A DNA stretch of 41,015 nucleotides from the NCBI GenBank assembly GCA_017421945.1, contig JAFOHD010000003.1, positions 1-41,015 on the forward strand, written 5' to 3'. A program made the position numbers and the translations under genes. Below the pieces are notes generated by a model that had not been told where the DNA came from, did not search any database, and saw nothing but the letters and a program-made list of their open reading frames with translations. Below are positions 7,590-16,934 of this stretch, piece by piece. The stretch's first letter is position 1. The number at the start of each line of letters is the position of its first letter. This DNA comes from Alistipes sp. Lineage in GTDB: Bacteria > Bacteroidota > Bacteroidia > Bacteroidales > Rikenellaceae.

Positions 7590-8780
7590 ATGAAAAAAGT
7601 TGTTTTGGCTTATAGTGGAGGTCTTGATACCTCGTTCTGCGTAAAGTATCTGAGCAAGGAGCTCGGTTACGAGGTTCATACTGCACTTGCGAATACGGGC
7701 GGTTTCTCGGCCGAGGAGTTGAAGGCGGTTGAGGAGCGTGCCTATGCGCTGGGTGCCAAGTCGCACGTCAATATTGATGTTACGGGTGACTATTATGGCA
7801 AATGCATCAAGTACATGGTTATGGGTAATGTGTTGCGTAACAAGACCTATCCGATTTCGGTTAGTTCGGAGCGTACGTTCCAGGCCTTGGCAATTGTGAA
7901 CTATGCAAACTCTATTGGTGCCGATGCCATTGCTCACGGCTCTACGGGTGCGGGTAACGACCAGGTGCGTTTCGACCTTACATTTGAGGTGTTTGCTCCA
8001 CAGGTTGAGATTATCACCCCTACACGCGACATGAAACTTACACGTGAGTACGAAATCAACTACCTTAAGGAGAATGGTTTTGAGGCTGACTTCACCAAGA
8101 TGGAGTACTCGATCAACAAGGGTGTTTGGGGTACATCGGTTGGCGGCAAGGAGACTCTCTGCTCGGCTACCAACCTTCCCGATTCGGCATATCCTTCGCA
8201 GCTAAAGAAGGAGGGCACCGAGTCGTTGGAGATTGAGTTCAAGAATGGCGAGGTTGTAGGTGTTAATGGCGAGGCTGTGTGTGGTGTTGCTGCCATCAAC
8301 AAGCTTGAGGCTATCGGCTCGGCATGGGCTATTGGCCGTGATACTCATGTGGGTGACACTATTGTAGGTATCAAGGGCCGTGTAGGATTTGAGGCTGCGG
8401 CTCCAATGCTCATTATCAAGGCACATGAGCTTCTGGAGAAGCACACGCTTACCAAGTGGCAGCAGTATTGGAAGGACCAGCTCGGAACATGGTACGGTAT
8501 GTTCATGCATGAGGCTATGTATTCAGAGCCTGTTATGCGCGATATCGAGCAGTTCCTTGAGAGCAGCCAGCGCAATGTGTCGGGTAAGGTCTTTATCACT
8601 CTACGTCCCTACACATTCACTTTGGTGGGCATCGAGTCGGCTCACGATTTGATGAATGCCAAGTTTGCCGAGTATGGCGAGATGAACAATGCGTGGACAG
8701 CAGATGATGTCAAGGGCTTCACCAAGATTGCGTCAATGCCTCTGAAGATTTATCACGCCGTAAATCCTGATGAAGAGTAG
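7590..8780 (+). CDS. argG: Argininosuccinate synthase
   Basis: ArgG condenses citrulline and aspartate, using ATP, to argininosuccinate. The protein has 396 residues, the family length. The N-type ATP pyrophosphatase P-loop is AYSGGLDTS at 7-15. The citrulline/aspartate-binding segment HGSTGAGNDQVRF and the following GTSVGG loop region are intact. It is the second gene of the operon. Its stop overlaps the upstream in-frame extension of argC, but the preferred argC start lies 28 nt downstream. Confidence 0.96.
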   Translation: MKKVVLAYSGGLDTSFCVKYLSKELGYEVHTALANTGGFSAEELKAVEERAYALGAKSHVNIDVTGDYYGKCIKYMVMGNVLRNKTYPISVSSERTFQALAIVNYANSIGADAIAHGSTGAGNDQVRFDLTFEVFAPQVEIITPTRDMKLTREYEINYLKENGFEADFTKMEYSINKGVWGTSVGGKETLCSATNLPDSAYPSQLKKEGTESLEIEFKNGEVVGVNGEAVCGVAAINKLEAIGSAWAIGRDTHVGDTIVGIKGRVGFEAAAPMLIIKAHELLEKHTLTKWQQYWKDQLGTWYGMFMHEAMYSEPVMRDIEQFLESSQRNVSGKVFITLRPYTFTLVGIESAHDLMNAKFAEYGEMNNAWTADDVKGFTKIASMPLKIYHAVNPDEE

Positions 8781-8808
8781 AGCTTTGTTACAAGTAGATA
8801 AAGAGATA

Positions 8809-9771
8809 ATGATTAAAGTTGCAATAGCAGGAGGAGCTGGTTACACGGCAGGCGAACTTATTCGCCTGCTTGTTAATCATCCATCCGTAGAGTTAAGATA
8901 TATTCAGAGTGGCTCTCACGATGGCGAGCCCATAAGTTCGGTGCATACCGACTTGATTTACAGCGACCTGAAGTTCTCGCCGATAGATTTTGAGGATATT
9001 GACGTGCTATTCATATGTATGGGTCACGGTAACTCGGCCAAGTTCTTGGATGAGAATCCTGTGCCACAGAGGGTTAAGATTATTGACCTTAGCAACGACT
9101 TCCGTTTGAAGGCTGATGCCGGCGAGTTTGTGTATGGCGCACCTGAACTTAATCGTGAAAAGATTAAGGGTTGTCGCTGTGTTGCCAATCCGGGATGCTT
9201 TGCTACCTCGATTAATCTGGCTCTTATGCCATTGGCTGCGGCAGGTATTCTGCCCGAGGAGGTAACCGTTACGGGTATCACAGGCTCTACGGGTGCTGGT
9301 CAGAAGCCTACGCCCGATACTCATTTCAGCAACCGCAATGCCAACCTCTCGAACTACAAGGTCTTCACCCATCAGCATCTGGGCGAGATTGGCGAGACTG
9401 TTGTGGCTGCGGGCGGAAGCACAAATACCGACATCGCGTTTGTCCCCGTTCGTGGTTGTCATGCAAGGGGTATTATGAGCGATGTGGTGGTGCGTGTGGA
9501 TGAGGATTTGGAACAGATTGTAGAGATTTTCAAGTCCTACTATGCTGCACATCCATTTGTGTATGTGAGTGACAAGCCGGTGTATATGAAGCAGGTTGTC
9601 AATACCAACTATTGCTTCCTGTCATTGCAGAAGGAGGGTCGCAAGCTATTGATTACCTCGGTTGTGGATAACCTATTGAAGGGCGCATCGGGACAGGCTG
9701 TGCAAAATATGAACCTTATGTTCGGCCTCGATGAAAGCGAGGGCTTGAGACTTAAGGCAAGCTATTTCTAA
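8809..9771 (+). CDS. argC: N-acetyl(acyl)-gamma-glutamyl-phosphate reductase
   Basis: ArgC is the NADPH-dependent reductase making N-acylglutamate semialdehyde, the third arginine step. From the ATG at 8809 it has 320 residues and begins directly with the Rossmann motif VAIAGGAGYTAGEL. An upstream ATG at 8770 would add 13 atypical residues, so I reject it. The catalytic Cys is residue 130, in NPGCFATS. A conserved His lies in the segment HQHLGEI, and GSTGAGQKPTPDTHF is also present. The operon continues with argD 10 nt later. Confidence 0.95.
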   Translation: MIKVAIAGGAGYTAGELIRLLVNHPSVELRYIQSGSHDGEPISSVHTDLIYSDLKFSPIDFEDIDVLFICMGHGNSAKFLDENPVPQRVKIIDLSNDFRLKADAGEFVYGAPELNREKIKGCRCVANPGCFATSINLALMPLAAAGILPEEVTVTGITGSTGAGQKPTPDTHFSNRNANLSNYKVFTHQHLGEIGETVVAAGGSTNTDIAFVPVRGCHARGIMSDVVVRVDEDLEQIVEIFKSYYAAHPFVYVSDKPVYMKQVVNTNYCFLSLQKEGRKLLITSVVDNLLKGASGQAVQNMNLMFGLDESEGLRLKASYF

Positions 9772-9781
9772 AAATTTGGTT

Positions 9782-10918
9782 ATGAAACTTTTTGATGTAT
9801 ATTCCCTGCTCGATATGGAGCCTGTGAAGGCGTCGGGCGCATACTTGTGGGACAAGGAGGGTGTTGAGTATCTCGACTTCTATGGTGGTCACGCAGTAAT
9901 CTCGATTGGCCATACCCATCCTCACTATGTCGCAAAGCTTACCGACCAGCTTTCAAAGATAGGATTCTATTCGAATGCCGTTGTGAACTCGTTGCAGACC
10001 GAGCTGGCGCAGAAACTGGGCGAGTTGTCAGGTTATGCCGATTATGAACTCTTCCTTTGCAATAGCGGTGCCGAGGCAAACGAGAATGCCCTGAAGTTGG
10101 CATCATTCACCACAGGCAGGGAGCGTGTGCTGGCCATGAAGGCCGCATTCCACGGTCGTACCAGCATGGCTGTAGCCGTTACTGACAACCCCAAGATTCA
10201 GGCCCCTGTGAATGTTACCGACAAGGTGTCGTTTGTAGCACTGAACGATGTTGAGGCTCTGCGCAAGGAGCTTGCCACGGGCGAGTATGCAGCCGTTATC
10301 ATCGAGCCTATTCAGGGCGTGGGTGGTATTCAGGTGGCGTCGGATGAGTTCCTTAAGGCGGCGCGCGAGGCATGTGATGAGTCGGGTACGTTGCTCATCA
10401 TTGACGAGATTCAGGCGGGTTATGGTCGTAGCGGTAGGTTCTTTGCGCACCAATGGTCGGGTGTGAAGGCCGATATTATCACTTTGGCAAAGGGTATCGC
10501 AAATGGTTTCCCTGTGGGTGCTGTGATGATTTCGCCTGCGGTGCCAGCCAAAAAGGGAATGCTGGGCACAACCTTTGGAGGCAGCCATCTGGCATGTGCA
10601 GCTGCTATTGCTGTGGCTGATGTTGTCAAAGCTGAGGGCTTGGTTGAGAATGCCCGCAAGATGGGAGAGAAGATTGTCGAGGGCATCAAGGGTGTCAGCG
10701 GCATCAAGGATATCCGCGGTCGCGGTTTGATGATTGGCATCGACTTGAGTGTGCCACAGTCTACATTCAGGAAAGAGCTGCGCGAGAAACATCATATCAT
10801 GACGGGCCTCAGCGGAGAGTACACTCTGCGTCTGTTGCCTCCGTTGATGATTGGCGATAAGGAGGTTGAGCGTTTTGTTTCAGCATTCAAGGCTACGGCA
10901 GCCGAGATGGGTATGTAA
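9782..10918 (+). CDS. argD: Acylornithine aminotransferase (class III PLP)
   Basis: ArgD transaminates N-acylglutamate semialdehyde to N-acylornithine with glutamate as donor. From the ATG at 9782 it has 378 residues; the TTG two codons upstream is unnecessary. The PLP-binding Lys237 sits in LAKGIANGFPVGA. The cofactor-pyridine Asp is in LIIDEIQAGYGRSG, and the phosphate-contacting NSGAEANENALKLA is present. It lies between argC and argB, with 11 nt to argB. Whether it prefers acetylated or succinylated substrate depends on the organism's transcarbamylase, which is not in the window. Confidence 0.94.
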   Translation: MKLFDVYSLLDMEPVKASGAYLWDKEGVEYLDFYGGHAVISIGHTHPHYVAKLTDQLSKIGFYSNAVVNSLQTELAQKLGELSGYADYELFLCNSGAEANENALKLASFTTGRERVLAMKAAFHGRTSMAVAVTDNPKIQAPVNVTDKVSFVALNDVEALRKELATGEYAAVIIEPIQGVGGIQVASDEFLKAAREACDESGTLLIIDEIQAGYGRSGRFFAHQWSGVKADIITLAKGIANGFPVGAVMISPAVPAKKGMLGTTFGGSHLACAAAIAVADVVKAEGLVENARKMGEKIVEGIKGVSGIKDIRGRGLMIGIDLSVPQSTFRKELREKHHIMTGLSGEYTLRLLPPLMIGDKEVERFVSAFKATAAEMGM

Positions 10919-10929
10919 ATAGTTTTCTG

Positions 10930-11691
10930 ATGAAGATAAAAGTTATAAAGATTGGCGGTAAGCTGATTGAAAATAGTGATGTTCTCGCTTCGCTTTGTGA
11001 CAGCCTGGCTGCCCTTGGCGAGGCGTTCGTCTTGGTACACGGTGGAGGTGTTATGGGTTCACATCTTGCAAAGCAGTTAGGTGTGGAGGTAAAGATGCAC
11101 GAAGGTCGCCGTATTACCGATGCTGCTACGCTCGACATAGCCGTTATGGCCTATGCAGGTTTGGCAAATAAGCGTGTGGTGTCGGCGTTGCAGTCGCGCG
11201 GAGTGAATGCCTGTGGCTTGTCGGGTTGCGACATGGCTGTCGTGAAGTCGCACCGCCGTCCTGTCAAGGATATCGATTGGGGCTTTGTGGGCGATGTCGA
11301 TGATGTCAATGCCGATGTGCTGGCTCTGCTGCTCGACAATGGAGTGATACCTGTGATATCACCAATCACATTTGCTCCTACGGGAGAGTTGCTCAATACC
11401 AATGCCGACAGCGTTGCTTCGGCTGTGGCTACCGGTTTGGCTGCAAAGTATGAGGTGGAGCTGGTCTTTACGCTGGATAAGCCTGGCGTGCTGCTCGATG
11501 TGAATGATGACAGCTCGCTCATTGAAACCATCACGCCTGTGCTCTATGCGCAGCTACGTAGCGAGGAGAAGATACATTCGGGAATGATTCCCAAAATTGA
11601 CAATGCCTATAAGACTATTGAGGCTGGTGTGAAGAAGGTGCGTATCACCTCGCCCGAGAGCCTTACGGGCGGTACGGTTGTAATTAAGTAA
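10930..11691 (+). CDS. argB: Acylglutamate kinase
   Basis: ArgB phosphorylates N-acylglutamate. It is a 253-residue amino-acid-kinase fold protein with the nucleotide-binding KIGGK (Lys11), the substrate-binding VHGGG at 36-40, and GRRITD and the ATP-site region LVFTLDKPG later. It is short and lacks the extra N-terminal helix typical of arginine-inhibited hexameric kinases. From family knowledge this suggests a dimeric, arginine-insensitive form, with control resting on ArgR or the acyltransferase. It ends 3 nt before the deacylase gene. Confidence 0.93.
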   Translation: MKIKVIKIGGKLIENSDVLASLCDSLAALGEAFVLVHGGGVMGSHLAKQLGVEVKMHEGRRITDAATLDIAVMAYAGLANKRVVSALQSRGVNACGLSGCDMAVVKSHRRPVKDIDWGFVGDVDDVNADVLALLLDNGVIPVISPITFAPTGELLNTNADSVASAVATGLAAKYEVELVFTLDKPGVLLDVNDDSSLIETITPVLYAQLRSEEKIHSGMIPKIDNAYKTIEAGVKKVRITSPESLTGGTVVIK

Positions 11692-11694
11692 ATC

Positions 11695-12753
11695 ATGGAT
11701 TCATCACAGGCCATAGAGTTATTGAAGCGTTTGATAGCCACCCCTTCAGTCAGTAGAGAGGAGGGGCAGGCTGCTGATATTGTTGAGGCGGAGTTGTTGA
11801 AGTGGGGTTTTATGCCCATGCGCAAGGGTAATAATGTGTGGGCTATGGCGGCGGAGCGGGATGCTGCGAAGCCGACCATTCTGCTCGATGCTCACCTCGA
11901 TACGGTGAAGCCCAATGCACAGTGGACACGCAATCCGTTCATGGCGCAGGAAGAGGATGGGCGTCTGTATGGCCTGGGAAGTAATGATACGGGTGGAAGC
12001 CTTGTGGCTATGCTTGCCACGTTTGTTAATCTGTCGCGTACAGAGCAACCCTACAATCTGATATTTCTGGCATCGGCCGAGGAGGAGGTTACGGGTGTTG
12101 GCGGCGTGCGTGCCGTGTTGCCAGAACTTGGGCAGATTGATTTTGCCGTTGTGGGTGAGCCCACATCGTTGCAGCCTGCTGTGGCCGAGAAGGGACTGAT
12201 GGTGCTTGACTGTGTGGCGCATGGCCTTGCGGGACATGCCGCACGTGAGGAGGGCGTGAATGCTATCTATAAGGCGTTGAAGGATATAGAGTGGTTCCGT
12301 ACCCATCGTTTTGAGCGTGTGTCGGAGTTGCTTGGAGAGGTTAAGATGACCGTGACAGGCATTGAGGCCGGTACACAGCATAACGTCGTGCCGGCAGAAT
12401 GTCGGTTTATGGTCGATATCAGGGTGAATGAATGTTACAGTAACGAAGAGTTGCTCGAGGAGATACGTCAGGCTGTGGAGTGCGATGTGACACCCCGTTC
12501 TACACATCTTAACTCATCTGCTATTTCACTCTCGCATCCTGCTGTGGAGCGTCTGGTGGCGATGGGGTGCAAACCTTTTGGTTCACCTACGATGTCAAAT
12601 CAGGCGGTGATGCCATTCACAACGCTCAAGTTAGGCGCAGGCGACAGTTCTCGCTCTCACACCGCCGATGAATATATCTATCTGCATGAGATAGAGCAAG
12701 CTATTAAAGTGTATTATAGTTTGTTGGATGGATTGAAAATTGAAAAACATTAA
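11695..12753 (+). CDS. argE: M20-family deacylase (probable N-acyl-citrulline/ornithine deacetylase)
   Basis: A 352-residue M20/ArgE-DapE metallohydrolase. Metal ligands and catalytic residues are visible: His67 and the supporting Asp69 in LLDAHLDT, Asp98 in GSNDTGG, the Glu129/130 pair in SAEEE, Glu155 in VGEPT and His322 near the C-terminus in SRSHTADE. It removes the N-acyl group in arginine synthesis. In Bacteroidota the carbamoylation step is known to act on N-acylornithine, so the substrate here is probably N-acylcitrulline rather than N-acetylornithine. That step is inferred from the phylum. The gene lies between argB and argH with gaps of 3 and 5 nt. Confidence 0.85.
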   Translation: MDSSQAIELLKRLIATPSVSREEGQAADIVEAELLKWGFMPMRKGNNVWAMAAERDAAKPTILLDAHLDTVKPNAQWTRNPFMAQEEDGRLYGLGSNDTGGSLVAMLATFVNLSRTEQPYNLIFLASAEEEVTGVGGVRAVLPELGQIDFAVVGEPTSLQPAVAEKGLMVLDCVAHGLAGHAAREEGVNAIYKALKDIEWFRTHRFERVSELLGEVKMTVTGIEAGTQHNVVPAECRFMVDIRVNECYSNEELLEEIRQAVECDVTPRSTHLNSSAISLSHPAVERLVAMGCKPFGSPTMSNQAVMPFTTLKLGAGDSSRSHTADEYIYLHEIEQAIKVYYSLLDGLKIEKH

Positions 12754-12758
12754 CATAT

Positions 12759-14087
12759 ATGAAACTTTGGGATAAGGGTTATTCAACCGACACGTTTGTT
12801 GAGGAGTTTACCGTTGGTCGTGACCGTGAATTGGATTTGTTTCTGGCCGAGGCCGATGTGCTTGGTAACATGGCTCACATGAAGATGCTCGGCTCGATTG
12901 GTCTGCTTTCGGCTGAGGATTGCCAGGCTTTGGAGCAGGGACTGAAGCAGATTTACAAACAGGTGCAGGCGGGAGAGTTTAGCATAGAGGAGGGTGTTGA
13001 GGATGTCCACTCGCAGGTGGAGTTCATGCTCACCGAGATGTGTGGTGACGCGGGTAAGCGTATCCATACGGGCCGCTCGCGTAACGACCAGGTGATGGTC
13101 GATATCAAGCTCTTCTCGCGCAGCGCAATAATTGCTTTGCAGCAGAGTGTCAAGGAGTTGTTTGCGACACTGATTGCCAAGGCCGAGGAGTATAAGGATG
13201 TGTTGATGCCCGGCTATACCCATCAGCAGGTGGCCATGCCTTCGTCGTTTGGAATGTGGCTCAGTGCCTATGCCGAGGCGTTGGCTGATGATATGCTGAT
13301 GTTGCAGGCTGCCTATAAATTGGTGAATACCAACCCATTGGGCTCGGGAGCAGGCTATGGCTCGTCGGTGCCTTTGAACCGCACGATGACAACCCGACTG
13401 CTTGGCTTCGATGACCTGGCATATAATTCGATGTATGCGCAGATGCAGCGAGGCAAGACCGAGCGTGTGGTGCTTACAGCCATTGCAGCCATTGCAGCTA
13501 CGGTGGGGCGTCTGGCGCAGGATGTGTGTCTCTATTCTTGTGCTAACTTCGGCTTTGTGAAGTTGCCCGATGCTTTCACTACCGGTTCAAGCATTATGCC
13601 TCACAAGAAAAATCCTGACATATTTGAACTTACACGTGCTAAGTGTAACCGCATGCAGGCGTTGCCTGTGGAGGTGACGCTGGTGGCGACAAACCTGCCC
13701 TCGGGATACTTCCGTGATATGCAGCTTACCAAAGAGATTTATGTGCCTGCATTCAAGGAGATAACCGATGTGGTGCGCATGGCAAAGGCGGGTATTGAGC
13801 AGATGTGGATAAATCGAGATATCCTTTCAAACGACATTTATAAATACCTTTTTACGGTTGAGGATGTGAACGATGCCGTGGCGAAGGGAGTTCCTTTCCG
13901 AGATGCCTACCGTGAGGTGGGTATGCAGGTGCAGAATGGCACTTACGAACATGATGGCCGAGAGCTTAATCATACACATGAAGGCAGCATCGGCAACCTC
14001 TGCCTGGACAATATCCGTGCGAAGTTTGAGCGCAATATGATTGATTACTCAGCGGCATTTGAGGCCGAGGAGGCATTGATGAAATAA
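12759..14087 (+). CDS. argH: Argininosuccinate lyase
   Basis: ArgH cleaves argininosuccinate to arginine and fumarate. It has 442 residues. The fumarase/aspartase superfamily signature GSSIMPHKKNPD carries the catalytic Ser loop. The other conserved blocks are HTGRSRNDQV and PGYTHQQVAMPSS, the latter with the general acid/base His. It is the final arginine-specific gene of the operon. thiL follows after only 2 nt. Confidence 0.96.
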   Translation: MKLWDKGYSTDTFVEEFTVGRDRELDLFLAEADVLGNMAHMKMLGSIGLLSAEDCQALEQGLKQIYKQVQAGEFSIEEGVEDVHSQVEFMLTEMCGDAGKRIHTGRSRNDQVMVDIKLFSRSAIIALQQSVKELFATLIAKAEEYKDVLMPGYTHQQVAMPSSFGMWLSAYAEALADDMLMLQAAYKLVNTNPLGSGAGYGSSVPLNRTMTTRLLGFDDLAYNSMYAQMQRGKTERVVLTAIAAIAATVGRLAQDVCLYSCANFGFVKLPDAFTTGSSIMPHKKNPDIFELTRAKCNRMQALPVEVTLVATNLPSGYFRDMQLTKEIYVPAFKEITDVVRMAKAGIEQMWINRDILSNDIYKYLFTVEDVNDAVAKGVPFRDAYREVGMQVQNGTYEHDGRELNHTHEGSIGNLCLDNIRAKFERNMIDYSAAFEAEEALMK

Positions 14088-14089
14088 CA

Positions 14090-15031
14090 ATGACAGAGTT
14101 CGGGCTCATAGATTATGTGGCAAAACTCTTTCAGGGGGTGAGTCACCATGGTTGGGAGAGTATCGGCGATGACTGCACGGTGCTGCCAATAGGTGGTGGC
14201 GAGGTGTTGGTCGTTACAACCGACATGCTTCAGGAGGGGGTGCATTTTCTGTGCCATGCCACATCGGCTCGTGAGTTGGGAGGTAAGTCGCTTGCAGTAA
14301 ACTTAAGTGATGTAGCAGCCATGGGCGTAAAGCCTGTGGCTACATTGCTTTCGTTGGCACTCCCCGCAGAGTGCTGCGATGAGTGGGCGAAGGAGTTTGT
14401 GGAGGGTTTTCACTCGCTTGCGACGGAGTATGATGTGGCATTGGTGGGAGGTGATACCACCTCGTCGCAGAGCGGTGTGTCAATAAATGTTGTGGCCATA
14501 GGTCGTGGCAGGGCGGAGTGTGTGAAGCGTCGCTCGGCGGCCCGTGTGGGCGATGTTATATACGTCGGTGGCGAGTTGGGAGGCTCGGCGCTTGGCCTGA
14601 AGGATATACTTCAGGGGAGTGTTGATTCTGATTATGCCGCCTTGCATCGTAATCCACGCCCGCAGGTGGAACTTGGACAGTGGCTCGGCACACGTGCCGA
14701 AGTACATGCCATGATGGACATTTCCGATGGGTTGGCTTCGGATTTGTGTCACATACTTAAGCTCTCGCATTGTGGTGCGCAACTTGAGGTTAATGCCATA
14801 CCGGCTGCGGGGGGAGATATAGAGACTGCGGTGTGTGGCGGTGAGGATTACAAACTGCTCTTTACGGTGGAGTCTGATGCCGCCGAGAGGTTTGAGAGTG
14901 AATATAGAGAAATATTTCAACAGCCTATATATAACATAGGTAGAATCACGGCAGCTGATGAGCCTCGTATATGCTGGAGTGAGGATGGAGTCGAGATATA
15001 CCCCGAGTGGAGGGGTTTTACCCATTTCTGA
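14090..15031 (+). CDS. thiL: Thiamine-monophosphate kinase
   Basis: ThiL phosphorylates thiamine monophosphate to thiamine diphosphate, the active cofactor. It is 313 residues long. Conserved PurM/ThiL-fold blocks include SIGDDCTVL, a metal-binding TTDMLQEGVHF, LAVNLSDVAAMG, LVGGDTT, MMDISDGLASDL and CGGEDYKLLF. It is the last gene of the arg operon (2-nt gap from argH), so it is probably co-transcribed and could fall under arginine control. That is an unexpected coupling. It converges on the flippase gene with only 3 nt between stops and no evident terminator. Confidence 0.94.
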   Translation: MTEFGLIDYVAKLFQGVSHHGWESIGDDCTVLPIGGGEVLVVTTDMLQEGVHFLCHATSARELGGKSLAVNLSDVAAMGVKPVATLLSLALPAECCDEWAKEFVEGFHSLATEYDVALVGGDTTSSQSGVSINVVAIGRGRAECVKRRSAARVGDVIYVGGELGGSALGLKDILQGSVDSDYAALHRNPRPQVELGQWLGTRAEVHAMMDISDGLASDLCHILKLSHCGAQLEVNAIPAAGGDIETAVCGGEDYKLLFTVESDAAERFESEYREIFQQPIYNIGRITAADEPRICWSEDGVEIYPEWRGFTHF

Positions 15032-15034
15032 TTA

Positions 15035-16495
15035 TTAAAGCAACTTGCCGAGTAGTCGGCGTGCAATTGTGACAGCCTCGCTGAGGGCCTCCATGCGTGT
15101 GAGCAATGCCCCGAGTGAGTATGTTGCCACCCCTATTGCAATCTTTATTGCAAGTCGCCATCCTACGTGTAACTCAATGGTATAATTACCCACAAACTCT
15201 GTTGCAAAGAACATTGCAACGGTCAGCAATGCAATTGGAAGTAGCGTGCGCGCAAACAGTGTGACGGTGAATTTGCAGTAGCGTGTCGTAGCTCCGGTGT
15301 TGAGTATCATCTCGCAGGCGGCAGCTGCTACCATTCCCCATGCTATGGCCTTCACACCTATGGGAATCGTGATGGCAAGGATGATGGTCATAAGGACCTT
15401 CTTCAAAATCTCCAGTCGTAGAATTATGGCTCCGTTGCTGCGCACCTTAAGCACATTGTAGGCTATGGCGGAGATGGGGTAGAGGAGTCCCACAAGTGAT
15501 AGAATCTGGAAATAGGGTACAGAGGGATGCCACTGTGGCTTGAGCAGCAGCTGGAATATATCTTCTGCCGTAGCAATCAGACCAGCCATCATGGGAAACA
15601 TGACAAAGGCGGTGAGCATCATCACACGGCGATACCCCTCCTTAAATTTCTCGTCGTCATCGCTTATTTTTGCCAGCGCAGGAAATGTGACACTCTGTAT
15701 GGACTGCATGGTCGCATTCACAGGCATATCCTTGAGTTTTTGAGCCTGATTGTAATAGCCGAGCATATTGGCAGAGTACATCTTGCCGATGAACAGCTGC
15801 GCTATGTTATTGTAGATGGCTGTAATCATGTCGGTAGCAATCAGTCGCAGGCTGTATGGTGTCATTTCTTGCAGCGAGCTGCCGTCTGTGTCACGGCGAT
15901 AACGCCACGAACTCTTCCACCACAACAGCATGGCTTTTATTGCCATCATGCTCACACGTTGTCCCACCAGACTCCATATGCCAAAGCCTGTGAGTGCCAT
16001 TGCGATTGCTATGATGCTGCTTATGAGCGAAGATGTGAATATAATCGTGGAGAGTTCGGCAAAGCGAAACTCTTTGACCATTATAGTGTTTTGGATGACG
16101 CACAACGCATTGAGCGGTAGCAGCAGATACAGCACGGGTGCTATGGAGGTAATCTTCTCCCACCCATAATACGATGCCACCAGGGGTGCTGATGCCGTGA
16201 GAATGGCGTAAAGCAACACCGACGCCCATATATTGAAGCGGAATACCGCCTTGAAATCGCCCTCCGAGGCGTCGGTCTTGCGTATGAGTGTTTGTGAGAA
16301 ACCGCTGTCGATGACAACCTGCGAGAGTGTGACCAAGATGGTCATTACGGCTATCACTCCCATCTCATTGGGCATGATGCGATTGGCAACGATGATGCTC
16401 ACTATGGCCTGAAGCAGTGTGGAGCCCACCTTCTCGGTTATGTTCCACGCTACACCCGAAGCAACTCTCTCGCTCAAATCACGCTCCTTGCCCAT
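15035..16495 (-). CDS. Oligosaccharide flippase family membrane protein (Wzx-like)
   Basis: A 486-residue integral membrane protein of the MOP superfamily, polysaccharide transporter family, with about 12-14 predicted transmembrane helices. It opens with a typical amphipathic start (SERVASGVAWNITEKVGS), and the segment NNIAQLFIGKMYSANMLGYYNQAQKL is typical of WzxC/TuaB-like flippases. Such proteins move undecaprenyl-linked sugars across the inner membrane. No glycosyltransferases are nearby, so its glycan is unknown. It is the last gene of the ackA-ptb-buk-aroQ run, 12 nt after aroQ. Confidence 0.88.
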   Translation of the reverse strand: MGKERDLSERVASGVAWNITEKVGSTLLQAIVSIIVANRIMPNEMGVIAVMTILVTLSQVVIDSGFSQTLIRKTDASEGDFKAVFRFNIWASVLLYAILTASAPLVASYYGWEKITSIAPVLYLLLPLNALCVIQNTIMVKEFRFAELSTIIFTSSLISSIIAIAMALTGFGIWSLVGQRVSMMAIKAMLLWWKSSWRYRRDTDGSSLQEMTPYSLRLIATDMITAIYNNIAQLFIGKMYSANMLGYYNQAQKLKDMPVNATMQSIQSVTFPALAKISDDDEKFKEGYRRVMMLTAFVMFPMMAGLIATAEDIFQLLLKPQWHPSVPYFQILSLVGLLYPISAIAYNVLKVRSNGAIILRLEILKKVLMTIILAITIPIGVKAIAWGMVAAAACEMILNTGATTRYCKFTVTLFARTLLPIALLTVAMFFATEFVGNYTIELHVGWRLAIKIAIGVATYSLGALLTRMEALSEAVTIARRLLGKLL

Positions 16496-16507
16496 CTTGA
16501 AGTGGTA

Positions 16508-16930
16508 TTATTCCAACAGAGCCTCTACGCCGAGTCGATAGGAGTCGAGCCCAAAACCCATGATTGAGCCTTTCGCCACGGGGGCAATCATGGATGTGTG
16601 GCGGAACTCTTCGCGCGCCAGAATCGATGAGATGTGTACCTCAACAACGGGAGTAGTAATTGCTGCAATGGCATCACGCAGGGCTACCGATGTGTGAGTG
16701 TAACCTCCTGCATTCAGCACTACGCCATCATACTTGCCCACGCTTGCATGCAGGGCGTTGATAAGTTCTCCTTCAACGTTGGATTGCATATAGTCAAACT
16801 CAACCACACCCGCATAACGCTCGGTGAGCGCAGCGGTGTACTCCTCGAATGTGGTTGTCCCATAAATGTTTACATCACGTTTACCCTGAAGGTTGAGATT
16901 GGGACCATTTAAGATGAGAATCTTCTTCAT
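16508..16930 (-). CDS. aroQ: 3-dehydroquinate dehydratase, type II
   Basis: AroQ performs the third step of the shikimate pathway, dehydrating 3-dehydroquinate. From the ATG at 16930 it has 140 residues, the usual type II length. A longer frame would start inside buk, so I reject it. Tyr23 in NIYG is the expected catalytic tyrosine, after ILNGPNLNLQGKRD. Further blocks are NAGGYTHTSVALRDA and EVHISSILAREEFRH, with the catalytic His and the lid Arg/Glu. It follows buk by 4 nt. Confidence 0.94.
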   Translation of the reverse strand: MKKILILNGPNLNLQGKRDVNIYGTTTFEEYTAALTERYAGVVEFDYMQSNVEGELINALHASVGKYDGVVLNAGGYTHTSVALRDAIAAITTPVVEVHISSILAREEFRHTSMIAPVAKGSIMGFGLDSYRLGVEALLE

Positions 16931-16934
16931 TTCA

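Noticed and set aside
10103-10795. 230-codon open frame opposite argD
   Set aside because: argD on plus has all PLP residues and fits the operon. The antisense frame has no family features.
11746-12507. 253-codon open frame opposite the argE-type gene on minus
   Set aside because: It is a mirror of a well-supported M20 deacylase with complete metal ligands. The antisense product has no recognisable domain, so it is a by-product of codon bias.
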